A stretch of DNA of 64,000 nucleotides from Metabacillus indicus LMG 22858 (GTDB lineage: Bacteria; Bacillota; Bacilli; Bacillales; Bacillaceae), in the NCBI RefSeq assembly GCF_000708755.2, contig NZ_JGVU02000001.1, positions 124,001-188,000 of the forward strand. Direction: 5' to 3'. Below are positions 25,127 to 33,510 of the stretch, in pieces. The notes below the pieces were generated by a model that saw only the letters and a list, made by a program, of their open reading frames with translations, was not told the DNA's origin and did no database searches. The translations under genes and the position numbers were made by a program. The first letter of the stretch is position 1. The number at the start of each line of letters is the position of its first letter.

Positions 25127-25722
25127 TCCGGATTGTAATTGCAGAAGACCAGCAAATGCTGCTCGGTGCTCTAGGATCGCTTTTGAACCTTGAAGATGAT
25201 ATGGAGGTCGTTGGAAAAGCAAATAACGGGGAAGATGCAGTCTCATTGGTAAGAAAACTTAAGCCGGATGTATGCATTACAGACATCGAAATGCCCGGCA
25301 TGAACGGTCTTGAGGCTGCTGAGGCACTTAAAGAAGATGCGTGCAAAGTCATTATTCTGACGACCTTTTCACGAACCGGGTATTTTCAGCGGGCGATTAA
25401 AGCCGGCGTCAGTGCATACCTCCTGAAGGACAGCCCGAGCGAGGAACTGGCAAACTCCATCCGCAGCGTCATGGACGGCAGAAGAATTTATGCCCCGGAA
25501 CTGATGGATGACGTTTACAGTGAAGAAAATCCGCTGACAGAGCGGGAAAAAGAGGTACTGGAACTGGTCGCTGACGGCATGAACACCAAAGAAATTGCAG
25601 AAGAGCTCAGCATCAAAGCCGGCACCGTCAGAAACTACATTTCCACCATCTTCGAGAAACTAGAAGTCAAAAACAGGATCGAAGCCATTTCTCAGTCGAA
25701 GGAAAAGGGATGGTTTAAATAA
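25123..25722 (+). CDS. desR: Response regulator DesR
   Basis: The 199-residue NarL-family regulator has a receiver with phosphoacceptor Asp54 (CITDIEMPGMNGLE), a switch Thr and conserved Lys (TTFSRTGYF, LLKDSPS), and a LuxR-type helix-turn-helix (LTEREKEVLELVADGMNTKEIAEEL) at the C-terminus. It is coupled to desK and expected to activate des from the repeats upstream of that gene. Confidence 0.93.
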   Translation: MIRIVIAEDQQMLLGALGSLLNLEDDMEVVGKANNGEDAVSLVRKLKPDVCITDIEMPGMNGLEAAEALKEDACKVIILTTFSRTGYFQRAIKAGVSAYLLKDSPSEELANSIRSVMDGRRIYAPELMDDVYSEENPLTEREKEVLELVADGMNTKEIAEELSIKAGTVRNYISTIFEKLEVKNRIEAISQSKEKGWFK

Positions 25723-25727
25723 ACGTG

Positions 25728-25769
25728 AAAAACCTCGAGAACCGGGAATTTAGGGGCTTGAGGTTTTTT
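25728..25769 (+). terminator. Intrinsic terminator after desR
   Basis: AAAAACCTC and GAGGTTTTTT arms are separated by a 23-nt loop and end in a T-run. Confidence 0.7.
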
Positions 25770-25772
25770 GTT

Positions 25773-26335
25773 TTGGCAGCTAGAAAAACCTGAGTTGAGA
25801 GCACTATCTCACTGAGTCGGAAGCCTGAAAGTGTTGCTAACCAAGTTAAAGAACACTTTTTCGCTGAGCAGGAGGGTTGAAAGTGTTGCTAATCCAGTTT
25901 AAGAACACTTTTCCGCAGAGCAGAAGGGTTGAAAGTGTTGCTAACCCAGTTTAAGAACACTTTTCCGCAGAGTAGAAGGGTTGAAAGTGTTGCTAACTCG
26001 TTTAAGAACACTTTTCCGCAGAGCAGAAGGGTTGAAAGTGTTGCTAACCCAGTTTAAGAACACTTTTCCGCAGAGCAGAAGGGTTGAAAGTGTTGCTAAC
26101 CCAGTTTATGAACACTTTTCCGCAGAGTAGAAGGGTTGAAAGTGTTGCTAACCCAGTTTAAGAACACTTTTCCGCAGAGCAGAAGGGTTGAAAGTGTTGC
26201 TAACCCAGTTTAAGAACATTTTCCCCCTGATCAGGAAGCTTGAAAGTGTCACAAACCCGAGCTAGGAACACTTTCCGCTGAGCAGGAAGCCCGAAAGTGT
26301 CGCAAACCCAAGACAAGAATCCCTAAGTTACATCC
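25773..26335. repeat. Intergenic tandem repeat array B (about eleven 52-bp units)
   Basis: The anchor TTGAAAGTGT recurs at 25825 (CTGA), 25877, 25929, 25981, 26032, 26084, 26136, 26188, 26240 and 26292, giving a 52-bp period with a single 51-bp step. Inner units are nearly identical and the outer ones degenerate. Each has AAAGTGTT and AACACTTT arms 16 nt apart, then a linker with GCAGAGCAGAAGGG. There are no spacers. It lies between convergent desR and dinB and holds no gene. Confidence 0.9.
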
Positions 26336-26342
26336 CTCACTC

Positions 26343-26373
26343 AAAAAAAAGCAGCCCGTCAAACGGCTGCTTC
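26343..26373 (-). terminator. Terminator of the DinB gene, overlapping its stop
   Basis: GCAGCC and GGCTGC arms (26351-26370) followed on the minus strand by eight T. The stop codon at 26359-26361 lies inside the loop, so the last codons are part of the terminator. Confidence 0.75.
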
Positions 26374-26844
26374 TTCTCTTTTAATCGCTTTATGAATCTG
26401 CTTGATGGTTTCAAGGTGCATGGCTTCGTGGAAGAAGCTGAACAAAAAGGTTTCTCCTACTGTATTGAATGTGATGCCTGCACTGTTCGTAAACGGCTGT
26501 TTTAAATCTTCATGGTAGTGCTCCGGGATGAACGCTTTGATGCGGTTTGTCTGGTCCTGAAGTACGGCTCTGATCTCACTTAGTGATGGAACGTGCTCTC
26601 CCCAGTCGGCAGGAGATGTTCCTGCACGGAATAAATCCTTGTATTCGGCAGGAAGCTCGGGTGTTCCGCCTGAAATGCCGAAGACGATTTTCTCCTGAAC
26701 GAAGGCAATGTGCCCGAGATTCCAGCGGATATTGTTGGTGAAGCCTTGCGGAATGATATCTGCCCGCTCTTCTTTTATTTTTCCAAGGGTATTCAGCGTA
26801 ATATCCCTTACCGTTTCCATATGCTTGATCATAATTTGATCCAC
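26359..26844 (-). CDS. DinB-family protein
   Basis: The 161-residue protein shows the DinB-like pattern with His residues in WNLGHIAFV (near 49) and in FFHEAMHLETIKQIHK (near 142-146). It belongs to the damage-inducible DinB/YfiT helical family; reaction unknown. GTG start at 26844 with AGGAGG 7 nt away. It is the second of three DinB-like genes within 6 kb. Confidence 0.8.
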   Translation of the reverse strand: MDQIMIKHMETVRDITLNTLGKIKEERADIIPQGFTNNIRWNLGHIAFVQEKIVFGISGGTPELPAEYKDLFRAGTSPADWGEHVPSLSEIRAVLQDQTNRIKAFIPEHYHEDLKQPFTNSAGITFNTVGETFLFSFFHEAMHLETIKQIHKAIKREEAAV

Positions 26845-26971
26845 TCGAATCCCTCCTCATCTTCTTCAATTCTAGCTTTATCCGCTATTTCCTTCCTGTT
26901 CATGAAAAAGGAATTTTCGGTAGTGATACAGAATACTTTTAGTGAAAATATTTATACAGCGGAGGATTTAC

Positions 26972-27784
26972 ATGCTTACAGAGACGCAATTAAAGGAAAT
27001 AAAGGAGCTTCAGTCAGAATGCGAGGAGCTTGACAGCATTCAGTTGAAGCTGAACTGGGATATGCTGAAAAGCGGGGGAGATGAACACCTTCTGCATTAC
27101 GAGGACGGGGTACTTGCTGCTTTCCTTGGAATTTATGGCTTTGGGAGCAAAGCAGAGCTGTGCGGGATGGTGAAGCCTTCTTTCCGCAGAAAGGGCATTT
27201 TTACCCGCATGCTGAATCAGGCGCTCGCTCACTGCAAAGATACCTATAGAGAGATTCTCTTAAACGCTCCGGCTGAATCACAGGCTGCAAAGGAATTATT
27301 GAAAATCATGCCTTGCACATATTCTATTTCTGAATACCAGATGAAATGGGCTGAAACGCCGCTTGAAGAAGATAATCTCGTCAGTCTGAGGCCTTCTGAG
27401 CCTGAAGATTTAACGCTTGAGACACAGCTTGATGTTCTTTGTTTTGGATTCCTTGAACACGAAGCAGGTCCCTATAATCGTTCTCTTAAAAGAGAAGAAA
27501 ATCAGGATTTTATCATTATTGAATATAAGGGTAAATCGGTCGGAAAGCTTCGCGTCTCCCATTCTTCAGGAGAAGCGTGGATTTATGGCTTTGCCGTTCT
27601 TCCAGACTATCAGGGAAAGGGTATTGGGAGAGACACACTGAAGAAAATTGTCTTAAAAGAAACAGGGGCAGGCTTTCCTGTTTTTCTGGAAGTGGAAGCT
27701 GAAAATGAACATGCTCTGAGACTCTATGAATCATGCGGATTTAAAGCATTTCATGTCCAGGATTATTATCAGGTGCAATTTTAG
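26972..27784 (+). CDS. GNAT acetyltransferase, two-domain
   Basis: The 270-residue protein appears to hold two GNAT-like halves. The second (about 150-270) has the clear acetyl-CoA loop IYGFAVLPDYQGKGIGRDTL and a closing EVEAENEHALRLYESCGFKA. The first (about 30-130) has GMVKPSFRRKGIFTRML, a weaker version. The substrate is unknown. GGAGG 6 nt before ATG 26972 fixes the start. The DinB gene downstream is 21 bp away and likely co-transcribed. Confidence 0.82.
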   Translation: MLTETQLKEIKELQSECEELDSIQLKLNWDMLKSGGDEHLLHYEDGVLAAFLGIYGFGSKAELCGMVKPSFRRKGIFTRMLNQALAHCKDTYREILLNAPAESQAAKELLKIMPCTYSISEYQMKWAETPLEEDNLVSLRPSEPEDLTLETQLDVLCFGFLEHEAGPYNRSLKREENQDFIIIEYKGKSVGKLRVSHSSGEAWIYGFAVLPDYQGKGIGRDTLKKIVLKETGAGFPVFLEVEAENEHALRLYESCGFKAFHVQDYYQVQF

Positions 27785-27805
27785 AAAAAGAAAAGGATGA
27801 AGACG

Positions 27806-28345
27806 ATGAATACTCGCCCAGAGCAAAATGAATTCCCGGTCTATTATAAAGACTATATCGGACTTGTTCCGGAAGGTGATATTGAATATAACCTGAAACA
27901 CCAAATCTCAGAGACGTTAAAGCAGCTGAATGACTTATCGGAAGAAGAAGGAACCTTCAAGTATGCTCCCGGAAAATGGAGCATCAAGGAAGTCATCGGC
28001 CACATAACGGATACTGAGCGGATCATGGCGTACCGCATGCTGTCTATCGCAAGGGGGGAAGCTGCAGAGCTTCCGGGATTTGACGAAAATGAGTATGTTG
28101 CGAAAGCTGATTTTAACAAGGTAAGCATGGACGACCTGCTGCAGAATCTTTTTGTTGTAAGAGAAGCCACTCTTCTCCTGTTTAAAACACTCGGTGATCC
28201 AGACTGGAAACGGACCGGGATTGCCTGCGGCCAGACTGTTTCTGTGAGAGCCATCGCCTATATCATCGCAGGTCATGAGCTTCATCACAGGAGGATTCTT
28301 GCTGATCGATACTTGATCGGCCAGAGTGCTCCTAAATCCTTTTAA
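27806..28345 (+). CDS. DinB-family protein
   Basis: The 179-residue protein has the DinB superfamily metal pattern: His in SIKEVIGHITDTERIMAYR (near 59) and GHELHHRRILADRYL (near 156-160). The core W-S-x-K-E-x-x-x-H-x-x-D motif is clear. The start at 27806 is 9 nt from AAAGG; an ATG 9 bases upstream is too close. It is in an operon with the preceding GNAT. Confidence 0.82.
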   Translation: MNTRPEQNEFPVYYKDYIGLVPEGDIEYNLKHQISETLKQLNDLSEEEGTFKYAPGKWSIKEVIGHITDTERIMAYRMLSIARGEAAELPGFDENEYVAKADFNKVSMDDLLQNLFVVREATLLLFKTLGDPDWKRTGIACGQTVSVRAIAYIIAGHELHHRRILADRYLIGQSAPKSF

Positions 28346-28356
28346 TATGATTTTTT

Positions 28357-28388
28357 TAAAACCGTGCCTTTCAGGCGCGGTTTTTTTC
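28357..28388 (+). terminator. Intrinsic terminator after gnat-dinB
   Basis: AAACCGTGCCT and AGGCGCGGTTT arms with TTC loop, then seven T. Confidence 0.8.
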
Positions 28389-28428
28389 AGAAAATAGGAT
28401 CAATTCATCTACCATTCTTTCGGAAAAT

Positions 28429-28437
28429 TGGTACTAT
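28429..28437 (+). promoter_or_regulatory. Extended -10 adjoining the kinase start codon
   Basis: TGGTACTAT is an extended -10 element ending 7 bp before the ATG at 28444. The expected transcription start therefore coincides with the start codon. Confidence 0.4.
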
Positions 28438-28443
28438 TAAATC

Positions 28444-30303
28444 ATGAAGACTATCAAAAATCCTCAAAATCGGACAAACACTCTAACGGGAAAGGTTCGC
28501 AGCCTTTCCATTTTTCACAGGCTATTACTGGCTTTTTTCCTCGTGATTATTATTTTCAGCACGGTGATTATTACGGTTGTTTATGATGTTGTCGAAGACA
28601 GGATTTATGAAACAAATATCAATTATGTTTCACAGAATGTCGAAGCCGTTAAAAGGCTGATCAATAAAGAACTTGATTCGTACATGTCAGGAGCAGCAGA
28701 ATTTGCCCAGGAGGCCTCTGCTGCTTTAAAGTCAGCTGAAGAACTGGATCCGGAATCAGAAGAATTTCGGGAAAAGGAAGCTGAAATCAATGATAAGCTG
28801 TATTCTTTTTTCTCCAATCCCTATGTGAAAAACGCGCAAATTGTTACGAAGGAGAATGAATATGTTCAGCGCTCAATAGAGGGAGAGGAAAGAGGGGCGC
28901 GTCTTGCTGATGCCGCTCAATTTGCACAATCACAAGTATACAAAAGGGGAGCGTCCATCCCCTATCAGCCGGCCTTTCATAATACGATAAGGGAAACGGG
29001 AGTTTACTATACGGGCAATAACATTTCTCTTGGAAACTATCTCACGATAACCACCCCTGTTCTTTCCGATTCAAAAGAATATCTTGGTCTGCTCATTTTA
29101 AATGTGGACATCTCGTTTTTAACAGGATCGATGGATTTTAAAAAGCAGTTTAATCAGGATTTGTACATTGCGGATCAGAAAGGCATTATCTCATCGTTAA
29201 GCAATCATTATTCGTTCCTCTATTATCCGGAAGAGATCTGGGAACGCATTTACTCAGAAGATGTCGGGGTTGCTGAATTTTCCCTTGAGAAGGGGAACAG
29301 GATTGCTGTATATGACCAGCTCGGTGTAAGGGACTGGAAAGTGATCAGCCTGTTGAACGTTGACGATTTGATGGCGGATGCCCATACAATCAGAAACCGT
29401 ATTCTCCTCCTTACTTCAATTGCCCTCATCCTGTCAGCCGGCATTTGTATTTTTGTCACCTCTACCATTTACAATCCGCTGAAAAAACTTGTGCAATCCA
29501 TGAAAAGCTTTGGGGAGCACAATGTGGTGACGGTGTACGATGATCCGTATCAGGATGAGATCGGAAGTGCGGGAAGGCAATTCCTCACAATGGTCAAGCA
29601 AGTGAACAGGGCTGTACAAAAAGAACTTGAAATAGAAAAGCTGCATCACAGCGAAAAACTGAAAAGAAAGGAAGCAGAGCTTAAAGCACTGCAGATGCAG
29701 ATAAATCCTCATTTTATCTACAACACGCTTGATATTATCAGATGGAAAACAATGCGCCTGGAAAATGGAGCAGGTCCCGTAAGCAGTACAATCGGCGGAT
29801 TTGCCAAGCTTCTCAGGTATAACATTTCAATAGATGAGGGACTGGTAAAAGTCCATGAGGAGCTTGCGCACATTGAACAGTATGTCTGCATTCTTTCTCT
29901 GCTGCATGACACTGAGATCTCGCTCCAGAAAAAAATGGAGCCGGAGGAAATAGAAAGCTGGCACATTCCGAAATTTATTTTTCAGCCAATAGTTGAGAAC
30001 GCTGTCATTCATGGGAAAATCCATCAATCCGAAAATGGAGCGATCCACTTGATGATGAGAGAAGAGAAGGGTGCTCTCTATATTGAGTTCAGCAATAACG
30101 GCAAATCCATCACAAGAGAAAGAGCAGAGCATATCCAAAACAAGCTCATGAATCCGGAACATGAAAAAGGGAGCATCGGCCTTGTAAATATCCATGACCG
30201 AATACGTCTATTGTTCGGAGAGGAATACGGTATTAAGGTGAATCTATCAAACGAAGAAAAATTAAAAGTCACAATCAGGCTGCCCATTATTAAGATCAAC
30301 TGA
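28444..30303 (+). CDS. YesM-type sensor histidine kinase
   Basis: The 619-residue kinase has a membrane helix at about 24-46, an extracellular Cache-like sensor (about 50-305), a second helix (about 320-340), HAMP, and the LytS/YesM-type catalytic region: ALQMQINPHFIYNTLDIIRW with His near 423, then an ATPase domain (QPIVENAVIHG, GSIGLVNIHDRIRLLFG). Such kinases sense extracytoplasmic sugars or glycan fragments. No ribosome-binding site is visible at the only plausible start. It is 16 bp upstream of its partner regulator and next to a sugar importer. Confidence 0.88.
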   Translation: MKTIKNPQNRTNTLTGKVRSLSIFHRLLLAFFLVIIIFSTVIITVVYDVVEDRIYETNINYVSQNVEAVKRLINKELDSYMSGAAEFAQEASAALKSAEELDPESEEFREKEAEINDKLYSFFSNPYVKNAQIVTKENEYVQRSIEGEERGARLADAAQFAQSQVYKRGASIPYQPAFHNTIRETGVYYTGNNISLGNYLTITTPVLSDSKEYLGLLILNVDISFLTGSMDFKKQFNQDLYIADQKGIISSLSNHYSFLYYPEEIWERIYSEDVGVAEFSLEKGNRIAVYDQLGVRDWKVISLLNVDDLMADAHTIRNRILLLTSIALILSAGICIFVTSTIYNPLKKLVQSMKSFGEHNVVTVYDDPYQDEIGSAGRQFLTMVKQVNRAVQKELEIEKLHHSEKLKRKEAELKALQMQINPHFIYNTLDIIRWKTMRLENGAGPVSSTIGGFAKLLRYNISIDEGLVKVHEELAHIEQYVCILSLLHDTEISLQKKMEPEEIESWHIPKFIFQPIVENAVIHGKIHQSENGAIHLMMREEKGALYIEFSNNGKSITRERAEHIQNKLMNPEHEKGSIGLVNIHDRIRLLFGEEYGIKVNLSNEEKLKVTIRLPIIKIN

Positions 30304-30319
30304 CAGAGGAGGAAGGCGC

Positions 30320-31861
30320 ATGCTGAAAGTAGTCATTGTCGATGATGACAAAATTGTGAGAGAAGGCTTAAGAGAATTCGTTGACTGGAAAGGCATGGGG
30401 TTTGAAGCGGTTCAGACGCTTGCTTCTGCTGAAGATGCGCTTCATTTTCTTGAATCAAATGAAGCAGATGTGGTCCTGACTGACATCGTCATGGATGAAA
30501 AAAACGGAATTGATCTTGTCAGGGAATCGGCGAAACAAAATGAGCAGCTGAAATTTGTGCTGCTGAGCGGACACGGAGAATTTAATTATGCGAAGGAAGC
30601 GTTTAAACTCGGAGTGTTTGACTATTTGACGAAACCGGTTCAATTCGATGAACTGCAGGAAACCTTCGAAAAACTGAGAGATGTTGTCACAAAAGAAAAG
30701 ATGAACATGATTAATCATAAGCTTTACCGGAACGCACGGATCAGCCAGCTGCTGAATCAGCTGGTTTCCAATCATTATGACCTGACGCATTCAAAACTGG
30801 ATGAAATGTCCCTTTTATTCGGAGGCAAGTCATTTACTGTCATCAGACTCTACATCACGAACCTGCATTCCATTTCTCTTTCCAAGGAAGAAATAGAAGC
30901 TTCCCTGCAGAAAATGATTTCAGCTCACCCTTATTGTTATCTTTTCAATAACAGACTGTCTGAACTTGCCATATTTGCCTCATCAGATTCCAAAGACCGC
31001 ATTATTCAGAAGCTTTCCGGTCATTTAGAGGAGCTTGAGAGAAACTCCGGGGCGGCAGTCTCCGCGGGGATAGGCAAAAGCTATGATTCTCTCGAAAAGA
31101 TCGCTCAATCATACAGAGAGGCAGGAGAAGCCATCACTTACAGGTACTACCTCGAAGATGAGAAGTTCATTGATTATGAGGCGATGGAGAAGCAAAAGAT
31201 GAATATCTATATGCCTGAAGAAGCAAAGGAAAAGATCATCGCCTTTTTAAATCACGGGGAATTCACTGATCTTCAGGAGTATGTCAGGGGGATGATTGAA
31301 GAAAACGCACGGATTAACAGCGAAGACAGGAGTATTTTTTATGATATCAGCATGGAGCTGCTAAGACTTGTCAGAGAGTTTCTTGAAAGCAGGTCACACA
31401 TTGATTCAATCACCGGTGAAATGGAACGGGAATTTATGTATACCGTTTTAAAGAAACAGACGGCAGGAGAGGTGATGGAGTACCTCGAGTCCTTTATTAA
31501 AAAGCTTCATCAGTCTCTGCAGCGCTCACAAAATGATTCGTCCCATGCGATCATCCATCATGTGAAAAAATACATTCATGACCATTTCGGGGATGAGCTC
31601 AGCCTGCAGAGGCTCGCAGAGGTTGTCTATGTTCATCCAGCGTATTTAAGCGCGTTGTTTAAAGATAAAACAGGCGAAAACATCCTGCACTATATTTCGA
31701 AAGTAAGAATGGAAAGGGCGAAAATCCTATTAAAAGATTTGTCACTCAGGATTTATGATGTCAGCAGTTTAGTAGGCTATGAAAGTTCAAAGCACTTTTC
31801 AAAGGTGTTTAAACTGTTCACAGGAATGACGCCCAAGGAATACAGGAACAGCCTTTCTTGA
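30320..31861 (+). CDS. YesN-type response regulator (receiver plus AraC HTH)
   Basis: The 513-residue regulator has a receiver with Asp55 (DVVLTDIVMDEKNGIDLV), a long helical middle region, and an AraC double helix-turn-helix at about 410-510 (LSLQRLAEVVYVHPAYLSALFKDKTG, YDVSSLVGYESSKHFSKVFK). It is the expected partner of the upstream kinase and an activator of the sugar genes downstream. AGGAGG 7 nt upstream. A 17-bp box repeated before the two downstream promoters is a good candidate for its binding site. Confidence 0.9.
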   Translation: MLKVVIVDDDKIVREGLREFVDWKGMGFEAVQTLASAEDALHFLESNEADVVLTDIVMDEKNGIDLVRESAKQNEQLKFVLLSGHGEFNYAKEAFKLGVFDYLTKPVQFDELQETFEKLRDVVTKEKMNMINHKLYRNARISQLLNQLVSNHYDLTHSKLDEMSLLFGGKSFTVIRLYITNLHSISLSKEEIEASLQKMISAHPYCYLFNNRLSELAIFASSDSKDRIIQKLSGHLEELERNSGAAVSAGIGKSYDSLEKIAQSYREAGEAITYRYYLEDEKFIDYEAMEKQKMNIYMPEEAKEKIIAFLNHGEFTDLQEYVRGMIEENARINSEDRSIFYDISMELLRLVREFLESRSHIDSITGEMEREFMYTVLKKQTAGEVMEYLESFIKKLHQSLQRSQNDSSHAIIHHVKKYIHDHFGDELSLQRLAEVVYVHPAYLSALFKDKTGENILHYISKVRMERAKILLKDLSLRIYDVSSLVGYESSKHFSKVFKLFTGMTPKEYRNSLS

Positions 31862-31890
31862 AAATGTCCGCAGAGCAACAACGTTAAAAA

Positions 31891-31946
31891 TGAGGACCAA
31901 ATCTTAATTTTGTGCCATTGTAAGCGCTTTCTCACCTTCTTATAAT
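31891..31946 (+). promoter_or_regulatory. Promoter of the solute-binding protein: activator box, cre, -35, -10
   Basis: TGAGGACCAAATCTTAA (31891-31907) is followed after 10 bp by -35 TTGTAA (31918-31923), 17 bp and -10 TATAAT (31941-31946). TGTAAGCGCTTTCT (31919-31932) is a good CcpA cre site overlapping the -35, so glucose repression is expected. The 17-bp box recurs at identical spacing at 33400. Confidence 0.75.
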
Positions 31947-31981
31947 TGGAGTATCAACGTTTATAAGGGGTGGAATGGGGG

Positions 31982-33334
31982 ATGAACGTATTGAAGAAAA
32001 AGGGGATCATCATGATTTTGGCAGCTGTACTATTGCTTGCAGCAGGCCTCGCAGGCTGTTCTAATGGAACGTCAGGATCAGCAGACAGCAAAAAAAGCGG
32101 CGGTAAAAACGGGGGATTTGAGCTTACATACTGGGTAGGTCCAGATGGTCTTGACGAGTACGAGCAGTCTGTTGTCGATGAGTACAATGAGCTGTATCCG
32201 GAACACCCGATTAAACTAGTTACAATGCCTGAGGGCGAAGGCGGCGAGCTGATGGCGGCCATGATGTCCGGGACGGCTCCAGACGTATTGATTCTTGCGT
32301 ACGGAGAGATTGAAAAGTTTGCTTATGCAGGTGCACTTCGTCCGATGGATGAGTTTTTTGACAGCTGGGATGACTACAAGAACATCAACCAGGACATGGT
32401 GGAGAAATTCAAGCTGAATGGCAATCGCTACGCCCTTCCTGCAGGTGAATACGCGATGGGTTTCTTCTACAATAAGAAAAACTTTGAAGCAGCGGGCATC
32501 ACTCCTCCTGAATCCTGGACATGGGAAGACTTGATGAAAACGTCTGAAAAATTGACAAAGCCTGAAGACGGGCAGTACGGGTTTGCTTTAAACTGGGGCC
32601 AATGGGCTGACTGGTGGTTTAATATGTTTGTATGGGGAGCTGGCGGAGATTTGACGAAAGCAGGTCCTGACGGCGAACTGATTCCAACTTTTACAGATCC
32701 TGCAGTCATTAAAGCAGCACAGTTTTACCGTGATTTGAAAGAAAGCAAATCCATTCAGACTGATATGTCAAGCAAGCTTGATCAGCTTCAGCAGGACTTT
32801 GCTTCAGGAAAAGCGTCAATCATTTATCACGGCATTGATGATGTGAAGAAATTTGTGCAGCTTGGCATGAATCCTGATGATTTCGGCGTTCTTCCTATTC
32901 CGGAAGGACCGGCTGGAGTAAACCCTACACAGGTAGGCGGCTCAGCTTATGTTATTCATTCAAAAGTTCCAGAGGAAAAAATTGACGCTTTGACAAAGTA
33001 TTATGAACTTGCTTCAAGCAAAAAGTTCTATGAAGGAAAGATTGAATACTTCCAGGATCAGGGCTTCAGCTTAACAAATACCCTTCCTCGCACAGATATT
33101 GATACAGATAAGTACTTTGCAGACACAGCTCCGGATATTCTGAAGGCGATGGAAAACTCCTCAGGAAACGGAAAATTATCATGCTACGGGTCATCGGTTG
33201 TATCGCAGTTTATTGACCAGGCCGTGCAGAAAATGTTTGTAGATACAGATCTCGACATCGAAAAAGTGTTTGCAGAAGCTGAAAAAGAGGCCAATAAACA
33301 GGCAATACCAGAGTACAATAAAACCATCAAGTAA
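31982..33334 (+). CDS. Sugar ABC transporter solute-binding lipoprotein
   Basis: The 450-residue protein starts with a lipoprotein signal ending in LAGC (lipidated Cys near residue 26), a Ser/Gly/Lys-rich linker, and a family 1 extracellular solute-binding fold (LTYWVGPDGLDEYEQSVVDEYNELYP, MMSGTAPDVLIL, PAGEYAMGFFYNKKNFEAAGI). It delivers an oligosaccharide to the membrane permeases encoded next. The ATG at 31982 is chosen; a GTG 12 bases upstream is in frame. It has its own terminator and is separated from the permeases by a second promoter, as is common for binding proteins needed in excess. Confidence 0.9.
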   Translation: MNVLKKKGIIMILAAVLLLAAGLAGCSNGTSGSADSKKSGGKNGGFELTYWVGPDGLDEYEQSVVDEYNELYPEHPIKLVTMPEGEGGELMAAMMSGTAPDVLILAYGEIEKFAYAGALRPMDEFFDSWDDYKNINQDMVEKFKLNGNRYALPAGEYAMGFFYNKKNFEAAGITPPESWTWEDLMKTSEKLTKPEDGQYGFALNWGQWADWWFNMFVWGAGGDLTKAGPDGELIPTFTDPAVIKAAQFYRDLKESKSIQTDMSSKLDQLQQDFASGKASIIYHGIDDVKKFVQLGMNPDDFGVLPIPEGPAGVNPTQVGGSAYVIHSKVPEEKIDALTKYYELASSKKFYEGKIEYFQDQGFSLTNTLPRTDIDTDKYFADTAPDILKAMENSSGNGKLSCYGSSVVSQFIDQAVQKMFVDTDLDIEKVFAEAEKEANKQAIPEYNKTIK

Positions 33335-33337
33335 AAA

Positions 33338-33376
33338 CACAGCCGGGCCAAACAGGTCCGGCTGTTTCGTTTTTTC
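33338..33376 (+). terminator. Terminator after the binding-protein gene
   Basis: ACAGCCGG and CCGGCTGT arms around a 18-nt loop with internal GCC/GGT pairing, then TTTCGTTTTTT. Confidence 0.75.
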
Positions 33377-33399
33377 AACGGTTTTCTATACCTTTAAAA

Positions 33400-33455
33400 T
33401 GAGCACCAAATCTTAAAATGGCGTCATTGTAAGCGTTTTCTTTTACTCCTATACT
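33400..33455 (+). promoter_or_regulatory. Second module promoter: activator box, cre, -35, -10
   Basis: TGAGCACCAAATCTTAA (33400-33416), 10 bp, -35 TTGTAA (33427-33432), 17 bp and -10 TATACT (33450-33455). A cre-like TGTAAGCGTTTTCT (33428-33441) overlaps the -35. Layout and spacing are identical to the promoter at 31891-31946. Confidence 0.75.
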
Positions 33456-33510
33456 AGAAATATCAAAGAATTAACTTACAGCAGCTGAACTAAAGAAACG
33501 GGGTGGGGGC

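Noticed and set aside
25773-26335. CRISPR array
   Set aside because: Units abut directly with no unique spacers, carry long arms and vary by substitution; there is no cas gene in the window. The same applies to arrays A, C and D.
22150-28345. A DinB-based toxin or defence island
   Set aside because: Three DinB-fold genes are close, but they are interleaved with ordinary housekeeping genes and bacilli normally carry many DinB paralogues.
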